64,000 nucleotides of DNA from assembly GCF_001514495.1 (NCBI RefSeq), contig NZ_BCNM01000002.1:124001-188000 (forward strand), read 5' to 3'. This document shows, piece after piece, positions 56,320-64,000 of the stretch; the stretch's first letter is position 1, and each line of letters begins with the position of its first letter. The notes below the pieces were generated by a model. It made no database searches. It saw only the letters and a list, made by a program, of their open reading frames with translations, and had not been told where the DNA came from. Origin of the DNA: Paenibacillus pabuli NBRC 13638 (lineage in GTDB: Bacteria > Bacillota > Bacilli > Paenibacillales > Paenibacillaceae). Made by a program: the position numbers and the translations under genes.

Positions 56320-56875
56320 CGTTCTCTGTTACCCCCTTTTTTTCAAACCCAGATTACTTTAAGACGTTTCTCTTCCTGATTCTGCATCTTTATTTTTATT
56401 TGTGATCTGCAGAATATGACCCTGTTCTTTAGTTTACTACGCAAATATTTGAGGCAATGTTTCAAGCATGGTTATTGCCATTTGGCTGCTTTATCGATTT
56501 TGTATGCTTTTCAGCCATTTGTCAAAACCGCAATTTCACTTCCTGAAGCAGAAATGTGAACTTTAAACGCTGAATTGGCAGTTTGTGATACTGCAACCTC
56601 GCATTCATGCCTGTTATATCTTATTTTCAGCCGTTTACTTGATTTTTATTTCTAAAGTCCCTGCTTTTTTCTCCAGGCTGATACAGATTAACAGAGGCTC
56701 TATATTAAATAACGTAAACAGACCACCAAAAGTTTAATTTAAAACTCACATTTTTTTACCTCATTTCAGCCATGTTGAATCATTGTATCTTTTTTGGCTC
56801 GTCCGAGTCAAAAAGTTAAGTTGGGTGTTTATCCACTCTTTAACATGAAATTTACTTTCTTCACATGTGTTCTTC
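56320..56875. other. Divergent gene-free region between the GT2 and PAP2 genes
   Basis: No gene is visible. It includes an inverted pair ATTCTGCA/TGCAGAAT (near 56379-56416) within the GT2 leader and three loose copies of TTTCAGCC(A/G)T near 56509, 56625 and 56764. These may be chance in AT-rich sequence. Confidence 0.4.
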
Positions 56876-56904
56876 TTGAAAAGGACAACATTTAAAAATA
56901 TGAT
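56876..56904 (+). promoter_or_regulatory. Probable promoter of the PAP2 gene
   Basis: TTGAAA (56876-56881) and TATGAT (56899-56904) are 17 bases apart. The resulting leader of about 120 bases contains GCCGCC/GGCGGC and CTGCC/GGCAG pairings around the ribosome site. Confidence 0.6.
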
Positions 56905-57032
56905 AAACATATACCTGAAATAACCTCAAGTTTACGAAAAACGGTTATATATTAATCAGGACGAAACCGGACACAGCAATTCACCGGAAATACTGCCGCC
57001 AACTTGGGCGGCCTGACTGGCAGGAGGCCACT

Positions 57033-57560
57033 ATGAGCCGTTTATTCGTAAAGTTTCAAGAGTATGATCGAAATGTATTTATGTGGATTAATGGTCGACT
57101 TCATAATCGATTTATGAACTTCTGGCTGTATTATTTCACCCATCTGGGCGGAGCAACATCTTCTATTGCAGTATCGTTGCTCATCTGGCTGCTGGCTCCC
57201 GCCCCCTGGAACACAACAGGGCTGCAAGCTTGCATTGCGCTTGCGGTGAGTCATATTCCCGTAGCCATCGCCAAAAAACTGTATCCGCGGATCCGTCCTT
57301 ATCTTGCCCTGCCGGATACCATCACCTTCCGTAACCCCCTGACGGACCATTCGTTCCCTTCAGGGCATACGACCGCCATATTCTCGGTTACGGTTCCGTT
57401 TATGGTCATGGAGCCATTCTTGTTACTGATGCTACTGCCTGTTGCCTTAATTGTCGGATTTTCTCGAATTTACTTGGGATTACACTATCCCTCAGACGTA
57501 CTTGCAGGAGCCACAATCGGTACTTTAGTCGCACTTGCAACAGTTGCTTTATGGACATAA
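57033..57560 (+). CDS. PAP2-family phosphatase
   Basis: The 175-residue membrane enzyme carries all three PAP2 motifs: K81-x6-R88-P89, P109-S-G-H112 and S144-R-x5-H151-Y-P-x-D. Members dephosphorylate undecaprenyl pyrophosphate or phosphatidyl phosphates. It is followed after 50 bases by a glycolipid-type glycosyltransferase, which suggests a shared lipid-sugar role. Confidence 0.92.
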   Translation: MSRLFVKFQEYDRNVFMWINGRLHNRFMNFWLYYFTHLGGATSSIAVSLLIWLLAPAPWNTTGLQACIALAVSHIPVAIAKKLYPRIRPYLALPDTITFRNPLTDHSFPSGHTTAIFSVTVPFMVMEPFLLLMLLPVALIVGFSRIYLGLHYPSDVLAGATIGTLVALATVALWT

Positions 57561-57610
57561 TGTGGATATGTTAGACTAAGGAAAACCTAGCAGGAACAGG
57601 TGAAGCAAGC

Positions 57611-58759
57611 GTGGAGAAAAAAAGAGTATTACTATTATCTGAAGGCTTTGGCGCCGGTCATACGCAAGCCGCTTATGCACTTTCCAGCAGTTTGAAGAAA
57701 CTGTCGCCGGATGTGCAAACCAAAGTGCTTGAGCTGGGAAGTTTTCTGAATCCCAGAATGGCGCCACTTATTATTACAGCATACAAAAAAACAGTCATTA
57801 ACCAGCCCAAGCTCATCGGGTATGTATACAGGCATCAATATAAAAAATCCCTGAATCGGCTGACTACACTCGCTTTGCACAAGCTGTTTTACACCCATAC
57901 GCGCAGTGTTGTGCGTCAGCTCCGTCCAAATGCTATTGTATGCACCCATCCTATCCCCAGCGCAGTTATATCCAGGCTCAAGCGCCTGGGCGTACAGGTT
58001 CCGCTTTGTACAGTCATCACCGATTATGATGCGCATGGGACTTGGATCAGTCCTGAGGTGGACTTGTATCTCGTCTCAACCGATGAGGTAAAGTCCAAAT
58101 TAATGCTGAGGGGTGTGTCTATTGACAAGATTAGGGTAACCGGCATTCCAATCCACCCCAATTTTTGGGAACATCCCCGACGGGATGAGATACGCAGCAA
58201 GTTCAAATTAAAAAATATGCCTACGGTGCTTGTTATGGGCGGAGGCTGGGGCATGCTCAGTGATGAAGTAGTGAACCAATTACTTACACGCTGGCATGCG
58301 GACGTACAGATTATTTTCTGCCTTGGTCGCAATGACAAAAGTCGAATCAGCATGGAACAAAACCCGCTGTACCAGAAAGAAAACATTCATATTATCGGTT
58401 ATACCAAGGAAGTGGACAAATTAATGGAGGTATCCGATCTCCTTATTACCAAACCGGGCGGAATGACGTGCAGTGAAGGTTTGGCAAAAGGAATACCCAT
58501 GCTGTTCCACAATCCCATACCGGGTCAGGAAGAAGAGAATGTCCATTATTTTACCGCCAGGGGTCTGGGTGAGCCGATTACCTCACTTGACGTGGTTGTA
58601 AAATGGATGAATAAACTTCTCCATCACTATCCAGATATCGTTCGTAAACGCAAACGCCAGTTGGCGCAGATCGCCAAGTATCATCCCATGCAGAGTGCAC
58701 AGAGTATTATCGACCTGCTGGACCTGCGTCCCTACTCTACTGACCAAGCCAAGCCTTAA
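57611..58759 (+). CDS. MGDG-synthase/GT28-type glycosyltransferase
   Basis: The 382-residue cytosolic-face enzyme begins with LLLSEGFGAGHTQAA, the N-terminal MGDG-synthase acceptor-loop motif, and includes VCTHPIPSAV, ITDYDAHGTW, and the C-terminal donor site VLVMGGGWGM, TKPGGMTCSEGLAKGIPML and PGQEEENV. It resembles UgtP, which makes glucosyl-diacylglycerol. The acceptor here, perhaps a PAP2 product, is inferred. The start is GTG after an AGGTGAAG site. Confidence 0.88.
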   Translation: MEKKRVLLLSEGFGAGHTQAAYALSSSLKKLSPDVQTKVLELGSFLNPRMAPLIITAYKKTVINQPKLIGYVYRHQYKKSLNRLTTLALHKLFYTHTRSVVRQLRPNAIVCTHPIPSAVISRLKRLGVQVPLCTVITDYDAHGTWISPEVDLYLVSTDEVKSKLMLRGVSIDKIRVTGIPIHPNFWEHPRRDEIRSKFKLKNMPTVLVMGGGWGMLSDEVVNQLLTRWHADVQIIFCLGRNDKSRISMEQNPLYQKENIHIIGYTKEVDKLMEVSDLLITKPGGMTCSEGLAKGIPMLFHNPIPGQEEENVHYFTARGLGEPITSLDVVVKWMNKLLHHYPDIVRKRKRQLAQIAKYHPMQSAQSIIDLLDLRPYSTDQAKP

Positions 58760-58789
58760 CGGCTGCAAACAAGCTCTCATACCTATAGT

Positions 58790-58825
58790 CAAGGTGCCTT
58801 CAAATAAATGAAGGCACCTTTTTTC
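58790..58825. terminator. Bidirectional terminator between glycosyltransferase and sugar operon
   Basis: AAGGTGCCTTCA (58791-58802) pairs perfectly with TGAAGGCACCTT (58809-58820), with T on the plus side. Confidence 0.9.
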
Positions 58826-58853
58826 GATATAGAAATATGAGGGAAAGTACAAA

Positions 58854-60407
58854 CTACTGAATACCCGAAGACTTCAAATATTCCTGCCACTGTTTGGTAT
58901 ACTCGGTTTGAATTTTTTCCAGACCTGCCTGTTTGGCTTTCTCCATAAATGTGTTTAATCCCGCTTCCACGTCTTCCACCAAACCTACATTAAGCGGATA
59001 CAGATATTGTTTCTCAACCTGTTCAAGTGCTGCCTTTTCGGCCTGATACGGGGTCCAGTCTTCAGCAAATCCTGTAAAGATATCCGGCTTTTTGATTTTG
59101 TCCAACTCTTCAAACATGGTCAGCACATCATCGAAGGTTTTGTCATAGAGCATGAAGTCTGGATTACGCCAAGCCCAACCATTCATTCCTTCACGCGGGA
59201 ATCCGTTGGTTTGAGCCTCTCCCACCATTTTGTAATAGCCATCTTGCACTTCAAAATTTTTACCTTCCACACCATATTCGGTGAGCCAGTTATAACGTTT
59301 ATCCGTAACGAGTTTCTCGTAAAACGCCAATGCCTTCTCCGGGTTTTTGCTGCTCCGCGGGATTGCGAAACCGTTGTGTATCGGATGAACCGGCTGTGCA
59401 AACCCTTTCGCATTCGGGTAAGGGAAATAACCCAGCTTCCAATCCGGATGCGTGGACTGCACCTTGATTACATCAGCATTGAACTTATTCGGATTCTCTC
59501 CTGACAGAACAACAGCTGATTTTCCATTTTGCAGCAATGAGTTGGAGGTATCTTTTACATTCAGTACGTTTTTCGGAAAAAAGCCTTTATCCATCCAACG
59601 TTTGTATGTTTTCAGGTCTTCCAGATGCTGTGCTGAACCCCAATAGGACGTTATGTTTGAAGGTGTATCATACATGATGTCCAGCCCGTATGGGAGCTGC
59701 CCGGCCGTATTCACCAGCTTGGATGTCAATTGACGAATACCGTGGGTATGGTTCGCATTGCTATCCGCGATTGGCGTCATACTCGGTTCATTCGCTTTAA
59801 TTCCTTCCAGATAAGCTTCAAGCGTCTCCAATGATTCCGGTTTAGGAAGATTATACTTCTCACGCAGATCCTCACGGTAGGCAATTCCTTCTGTCACATA
59901 CTCTATCCAGGTGGATGGCACGGTATAGATTTTGTCATTGATTTTGACCGCATTCCACATGTCTTCGGGTACGTGGGATTTTAGCGTTGGCGCCGCTTTG
60001 GGCAGCATCTCATCCAGCGGGAGGAATGCTCCTTTTTTTGCATAAGACTGGTAGAACGTCCAATCCGCAGTAAAGATCAGATCCATCGGCTGACCGGAGG
60101 ACAGCAGCAGTTTGTATTTTTGATCCCAGTCGGTCCAGGAGGTGTAGTTGAATTTTACGTTCACATTCAGATCGGCTTCAGCCAGTTTGTTGATCTCGGA
60201 TTCAATCACGGGTAGATCTTTGGGTGCATCACCGAGCATGTAAAATTGCAGTGTTACCTTCTCACCTTTGTTCTCCGAAGAACCTCCCTGCTCGCTTCCT
60301 TGCGCCAATCCTCCTGAACTATTATTACATGCGGCGATTACCCCGGCGAACAGCATCAGGGCAAATACCAGAGACAGGTGCCGAAATGTTTTGTTACGCA
60401 TACGCAT
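58854..60407 (-). CDS. Sugar ABC transporter substrate-binding lipoprotein
   Basis: The 517-residue lipoprotein has a signal peptide with lipobox AAC (C27), then a Ser/Gly-rich linker and an extracellular solute-binding fold (VTLQFYMLGDAPKDLPVIE..., FTADWTFYQSYAKKGAFLPLDEMLP). A C-terminal DUF3502-like part is typical of Paenibacillus LipO-type proteins. It works with the two permeases upstream; the ATPase is probably a shared MsmX-type protein, since none is encoded here. The ligand is unknown, probably an oligosaccharide. Confidence 0.88.
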   Translation of the reverse strand: MRMRNKTFRHLSLVFALMLFAGVIAACNNSSGGLAQGSEQGGSSENKGEKVTLQFYMLGDAPKDLPVIESEINKLAEADLNVNVKFNYTSWTDWDQKYKLLLSSGQPMDLIFTADWTFYQSYAKKGAFLPLDEMLPKAAPTLKSHVPEDMWNAVKINDKIYTVPSTWIEYVTEGIAYREDLREKYNLPKPESLETLEAYLEGIKANEPSMTPIADSNANHTHGIRQLTSKLVNTAGQLPYGLDIMYDTPSNITSYWGSAQHLEDLKTYKRWMDKGFFPKNVLNVKDTSNSLLQNGKSAVVLSGENPNKFNADVIKVQSTHPDWKLGYFPYPNAKGFAQPVHPIHNGFAIPRSSKNPEKALAFYEKLVTDKRYNWLTEYGVEGKNFEVQDGYYKMVGEAQTNGFPREGMNGWAWRNPDFMLYDKTFDDVLTMFEELDKIKKPDIFTGFAEDWTPYQAEKAALEQVEKQYLYPLNVGLVEDVEAGLNTFMEKAKQAGLEKIQTEYTKQWQEYLKSSGIQ

Positions 60408-60510
60408 CCTCCCTTTTAGTGTTAGACCTTATATGTTAGCGCAGATACGCCGTGGTACAGAGCGGGAAGAAAACCTTGCAGCAACCCTTCGTTCACAGCG
60501 CGTTCACGTT

Positions 60511-61410
60511 CTAACCTTTTACCGCCCCAATCGTAAGTCCTTTGACAAAATAACGCTGGACAAATGGATACAGGAACAAAATTGGACCCGTCACCACGAT
60601 CGCCATCGCCATTTTGGTGGATTCGGTAGGTACATCCTGGCTTAGCGTGATACCGGTTCCTATGGCCATCTGATCAATGAAGGTAATCGTATTCATCGTG
60701 TTGTACAAATAAAATTGCAGTTGGTACATGTCCGGATTGTTAATGAAGAGTGATGATGTAAACCAGTCATTCCAGTAACCTAATGCAAGAAACAAACCTA
60801 CGGTTGCGATCCCTGGCATCGCGAGTTTCAAAACAATACTGCAATACATGCGAAAATCATTCGCCCCATCAATCTTGGCAGATTCAATCAGTTCTTCAGG
60901 AACGGCTGAACGAATGAAATTTTTCATCAAAATAATAAGGAAAGGGGTCATCAGTCCCGGGAAAATCAACACAGTGTACGTATCCGTGAGATTGAAGTAA
61001 TTGGCCAGCATAATGTACCAGGGTACCAATCCCCCACCAAACAGGGTTGTGAAGTAGATAAAGAACGAAAAGGTATTGCGGTACTTGAAGTCTTTGCGCT
61101 GCAGCACGAATCCTGCCATCGTAATCAGAAACAATCCGAGGGCAGTACCTACAACGGTTGTAAAAACCGTTACGCCATAGGCTTTGAGCACCTGGGTCGG
61201 GAACTTGAACACCATCTTGTAACCTTCAAGGGAAAAATCCGTCGGGAAAAGATGGTATCCCTCTCTTACAATCGATTCGTTGCTGCTGAACGAACCGGAT
61301 AGAATGAGCAAAAACGGGAGCAAACATATTATTGAAAGAATGACAATGATGCTGTAAGCAATCACTTGAAACAGCAAGGTAAACTCCGAATCTCTGGCAC
61401 GAGTATGCAT
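60511..61410 (-). CDS. Sugar ABC transporter permease (YtcP type)
   Basis: The 299-residue membrane protein has six helices and the coupling EAA motif EELIESAKIDGANDFRMYCSIVLKLAMPG. It begins after GGAG with an ATG at 61410 and follows the first permease by 30 bases. It is the second channel subunit of the sugar importer. Confidence 0.92.
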   Translation of the reverse strand: MHTRARDSEFTLLFQVIAYSIIVILSIICLLPFLLILSGSFSSNESIVREGYHLFPTDFSLEGYKMVFKFPTQVLKAYGVTVFTTVVGTALGLFLITMAGFVLQRKDFKYRNTFSFFIYFTTLFGGGLVPWYIMLANYFNLTDTYTVLIFPGLMTPFLIILMKNFIRSAVPEELIESAKIDGANDFRMYCSIVLKLAMPGIATVGLFLALGYWNDWFTSSLFINNPDMYQLQFYLYNTMNTITFIDQMAIGTGITLSQDVPTESTKMAMAIVVTGPILFLYPFVQRYFVKGLTIGAVKG

Positions 61411-61440
61411 AGTGGATCTCCTTTCTGCCCTGCGGGCATT

Positions 61441-62346
61441 CTAGAACAAGGCGTAATCTTCGTTCACTTTGCGGATGATATAATTCACGGTCATGATCAG
61501 AATAAAACCAAACAGCGACTGATATAAGCCTGCGGCAGTAGCCATGCCGATATCAAACGTCACTTTCAGGGAACGATACACATACGTATCGATAATATCC
61601 GTAGCGTTATAGAGAACACCGTTATTTCCAATAAGCTGATAAAAGAGATCGAACTGGCCTTTCATGATACTACCAAGCGAGAACAACAACAGGATGACAA
61701 ATGTCGGCTTCAGCATGGGGACGGTAATGTACCAAATTCGCTGAAAGATGTTGGCCCCGTCAATTCTGGCGGCTTCGTAGTACTCATCGCTAATCCCAGT
61801 AATGGCTGCGAGGTAGATGACCATGCTATACCCCAGATTTTTCCAAAGGTAAAAAATAATGATCAGGAATACCCAAATCCACGGTGTATTGTATATGTCG
61901 ATTGGGCCTGCCTCGAAACGTTTCAGTACCGTGTTCACAAAGCCGGATTCATAGTTGAACATGTTGTAAGCGATTACACTTAATAGTACAAACGAGATAA
62001 AATACGGTAAGAACATTATGGATTGCGTCATTTTTTTGAACAACCTGCCCCGGATTTCACTAAGCATAATGGCGCAAAGGATAGCCACCCCATTTCCTAA
62101 TATAATGAAGGCCAGATTGTATCCTACGGTGTTGGTAGTGAGCTTCAGCAGCATTCCAGATTGCCATAGAAACTTGAAGTTTTCCAGGCCCACGAAAGGA
62201 CTTCCAAACAAGCCTCCTTCAAAATCATAACGGGTAAACGCATAATAAATGCCCACCATCGGAAAATACGAGTTAATCAGAAAAAAGATCAGGGTTGGCA
62301 GCAGCATCAGGAACATGATTTTGTTTTTGTTCAATTCTTTGAGCAT
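61441..62346 (-). CDS. Sugar ABC transporter permease (LplB/YteP type)
   Basis: The permease of about 301 residues starts LKELNKNKIMFLMLLPTLIFFLIN and shows the EAA loop DEYYEAARIDGANIFQRIWYITVPMLKP. The frame is open upstream, but the ATG at 62346 follows GGGAGG by nine bases and matches family length. It heads the operon; a TACAAT -10 box at 62402-62407 on the minus strand and the TGAAC array lie upstream. Confidence 0.92.
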   Translation of the reverse strand: MLKELNKNKIMFLMLLPTLIFFLINSYFPMVGIYYAFTRYDFEGGLFGSPFVGLENFKFLWQSGMLLKLTTNTVGYNLAFIILGNGVAILCAIMLSEIRGRLFKKMTQSIMFLPYFISFVLLSVIAYNMFNYESGFVNTVLKRFEAGPIDIYNTPWIWVFLIIIFYLWKNLGYSMVIYLAAITGISDEYYEAARIDGANIFQRIWYITVPMLKPTFVILLLFSLGSIMKGQFDLFYQLIGNNGVLYNATDIIDTYVYRSLKVTFDIGMATAAGLYQSLFGFILIMTVNYIIRKVNEDYALF

Positions 62347-62451
62347 GGCTCGATCCCTCCCGAATTTCTTGCGGCGCGTTGCGCAGTGAAGCTCTGTTTT
62401 TATTGTAGATGCCCTCGCTGCAATCGGATACTGAATCATTCGATCAGATCA

Positions 62452-62574
62452 TGAACGATTCTGCTCATTGCAATATGAACAAAATGAACAAACACTGAAT
62501 GAACGGCAGTGTGTTCACAAATCTTGAAATCGTACATAGCCTAAACATAGTGAACAATAAAGCGAAAGTTGAAC
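62452..62574. promoter_or_regulatory. Array of TGAAC half-sites in the divergent promoter region
   Basis: Seven copies of TGAAC or its complement occur at 62452, 62476, 62485, 62500, 62513 (reverse), 62551 and 62570. They lie upstream of the permease -10 box, as expected for binding sites of an AraC-type activator. Confidence 0.45.
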
Positions 62575-62613
62575 TTTAGCCAAGAAAATCGAGTATAGTC
62601 CCCCTGTCTATCA

Positions 62614-62642
62614 TTGATGTAAACGCATACATTATATATAAT
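62614..62642 (+). promoter_or_regulatory. Promoter of the AraC-type sensor-regulator
   Basis: TTGATG (62614-62619) and TATAAT (62637-62642) are exactly 17 bases apart, about 105 bases before the ATG. Confidence 0.75.
62617..62632 (+). promoter_or_regulatory. CcpA (cre) site overlapping the sensor-regulator promoter
   Basis: ATGTAAACGCATACAT matches the cre consensus WTGNAARCGNWWWCAW at all 16 positions. It covers the end of the -35 box and most of the spacer, so CcpA binding should block the promoter. Confidence 0.85.
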
Positions 62643-62748
62643 TCAAGATACCATCCGTGATTCGCCACAGCCTTATATGAAGCCCAATACTTGGCTATGA
62701 AGTTATAATTCGCTCATCCAAAACAGGGAGGCACGGGGAGGACAGGAC

Positions 62749-64000
62749 ATGCGTAAACGTTCAGCGGACAGTCAGAAGGTGTTTACACGGATTTGGATTG
62801 GGGTTATTATCAGCACTGTTGCTACATTGCTCGTGGCAGCCACCATTTTGTATGTCAACTATAATCGTATTGCTCTCCGCCAGGTCTATCGCACAGATAT
62901 GAACAGCCTTACCCAGACCAGTCGGGAAGTCTCCAAGATGACTGAGACCGCCAAATCATTGTCTTATCAGATTTACCAGGACTATACCATCTCATCACTT
63001 CTGCTCTATTCCAAACCGAGTATCTATGAAGTTACTTCCGCGATGAGACAGCTGGATAACTACCGGATGTCCCTTCCTTTTATCGAATCCATCTATGTAT
63101 ATAATTCCAAAAGTAATGATTTCTTCATTAGCTCCAATGAAGTGCGCAATGGACAGCAATCCATCACGGAAATTGACGATCAGGGGATAACAAGTATCCT
63201 TGAGCGATTTCATGAGTACAAACCTTTTGTGCCGATTCCACGTACATATCAGGTTGGTTCCACAGAAGCGACCGAAGTCAGCAGCTATACGTATCTCTGT
63301 TACGACACGATCAACGACAACGCCAAACTGAACTATGCGGTCATCGTAAACATTAAGGACGATTGGCTCAGTCCCAATATGAATTCAGTTGATCAGCCAG
63401 GCAACGCGTTTATTATCAATGAAAAAGGACAGTTATTATCCGAGTTTAACCATCGTTCTTTAATGAAAGACCTTTCCAATGAAACGTTTATACAACCGAT
63501 CCTTCAAAATACAGGGCAGTCTGCTTATTTTACCGCAACGGTTGATGGAGAAAAATCATTGATTACCTACACCTCACCTGACAACCTCGGATGGCGCTAT
63601 GTGCGAATCACGCCTTATGACCTGATTACCGCAGATATTCGAAATATGCGAACACATACCGTTTTGTTTTGCCTTGGACTACTCATTGCCGGACTACTCT
63701 TATCCTACCTGGTATCCCGAAAATTGTATCATCCGATTGATAAAGTCATCGTCCGTATGCGTGTAATGGAAGCAGAGCGTCGCGGAAGCTTGCATTTATT
63801 GCGGCAGGACTTCCTGCGCGGGGCTCTGCAAGGCCGGGAAACCGTAACTGGACGCATGCTGGAGGAACGAATGAAGTTTTATGGTTCGTCTATCGATGTG
63901 CATCGCCTATCCAGATTGGTGCTGCTTCGCATTGATCATTTTGCCGACTTCAGTGAGACTTATCGGGATGAGACTCAACTTGTGAAATACGCTATGATGA
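62749..64000 (+). CDS. Membrane sensor-regulator of the AraC family (N-terminal part, cut by window end)
   Basis: The frame runs open from the ATG at 62749 (GGGGAGGACAGGAC ahead) to the end of the window, 417 codons. A first membrane helix lies near residues 16-36, an extracellular dCache-like sensor domain fills about 37-300, and a second helix (TVLFCLGLLIAGLLLSYLV) is near 301-321, followed by a HAMP-like start (SRKLYHPIDKVI) and a cytoplasmic part. This is the layout of YesS/YtdP-type regulators, whose AraC DNA-binding domain would lie past the edge. It probably controls the divergent sugar ABC operon. Confidence 0.82.
   Translation, partial: MRKRSADSQKVFTRIWIGVIISTVATLLVAATILYVNYNRIALRQVYRTDMNSLTQTSREVSKMTETAKSLSYQIYQDYTISSLLLYSKPSIYEVTSAMRQLDNYRMSLPFIESIYVYNSKSNDFFISSNEVRNGQQSITEIDDQGITSILERFHEYKPFVPIPRTYQVGSTEATEVSSYTYLCYDTINDNAKLNYAVIVNIKDDWLSPNMNSVDQPGNAFIINEKGQLLSEFNHRSLMKDLSNETFIQPILQNTGQSAYFTATVDGEKSLITYTSPDNLGWRYVRITPYDLITADIRNMRTHTVLFCLGLLIAGLLLSYLVSRKLYHPIDKVIVRMRVMEAERRGSLHLLRQDFLRGALQGRETVTGRMLEERMKFYGSSIDVHRLSRLVLLRIDHFADFSETYRDETQLVKYAMM

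Overview
The window reads as chromosomal core sequence of a spore-forming, low-to-mid GC Gram-positive, most likely Paenibacillus or a close relative. Supporting signs are strong AGGAGG-type ribosome sites with frequent GTG/TTG starts, two T-box leaders, an L20-type leader in front of an infC that starts with ATT, CotF- and Spo0E-like sporulation genes, PerR and CcpA sites, tRNA genes without an encoded CCA, and an lplB/ytcP/lipoprotein sugar ABC operon beside a membrane-anchored AraC-type sensor-regulator, an arrangement very common in Paenibacillus. I see no prophage, insertion sequence, CRISPR array or rRNA operon.

Layout. 0-4.4 kb: a minus-strand operon (5'-3' exonuclease, phosphodiester glycosidase, MOSC protein, ROK fructokinase) and a YusI/Spx-like protein. 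4.4-8.8 kb: RluA pseudouridine synthase with PduO-type cobalamin adenosyltransferase, DedA membrane protein, CobU-like kinase with a lipoprotein, Spo0E-like protein. 8.9-15.3 kb: alaR-alaT, two spore-coat type genes, an FAD oxidase, an MFS permease, a zinc-ribbon protein, and a DUF350 protein followed by an unlisted 26-residue membrane peptide. 15.3-25.8 kb: mutS2, a YvlD-like protein, a CuA-type cupredoxin lipoprotein, a giant ZapA-like coiled-coil protein, and pheST behind a T-box. 25.8-28.4 kb: an ABC-F ATPase behind a long leader that ends in a terminator, plus tRNA-Pro and tRNA-Gly. 28.5-37.5 kb: a GGDEF/EAL protein with a degenerate GGDEF site, an orphan DRE-TIM aldolase, a MoxR-DUF58-membrane protein operon, a PAS histidine kinase and a small zinc-finger protein. 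37.8-46.9 kb: a PerR-box peroxiredoxin, and the branched-chain amino acid genes leuB, leuA, ilvC, ilvN and ilvB under a Leu T-box, with an aldo/keto reductase lying between leuA and leuB. 47-53 kb: GNAT protein, Gly/Pro-rich protein and a nupNOPQ-type nucleoside ABC transporter. 53.6-58.8 kb: infC-rpmI-rplT, a membrane GT2 glycosyltransferase, PAP2 phosphatase and a GT28/MGDG-synthase-like glycosyltransferase. 58.8-64 kb: a sugar ABC operon and a divergent sensor-regulator cut by the window edge.

The observations I would follow up first are: the ZapA-domain protein extended to about 900 residues with 13 consecutive 11-residue (hendecad) coiled-coil repeats; the ABC-F leader, which carries minute ORFs and a terminator right before the gene; the perfect cre site lying on the promoter of the AraC-type regulator together with an array of TGAAC half-sites in front of the divergent ABC operon; and the peroxiredoxin with a perfect PerR box.
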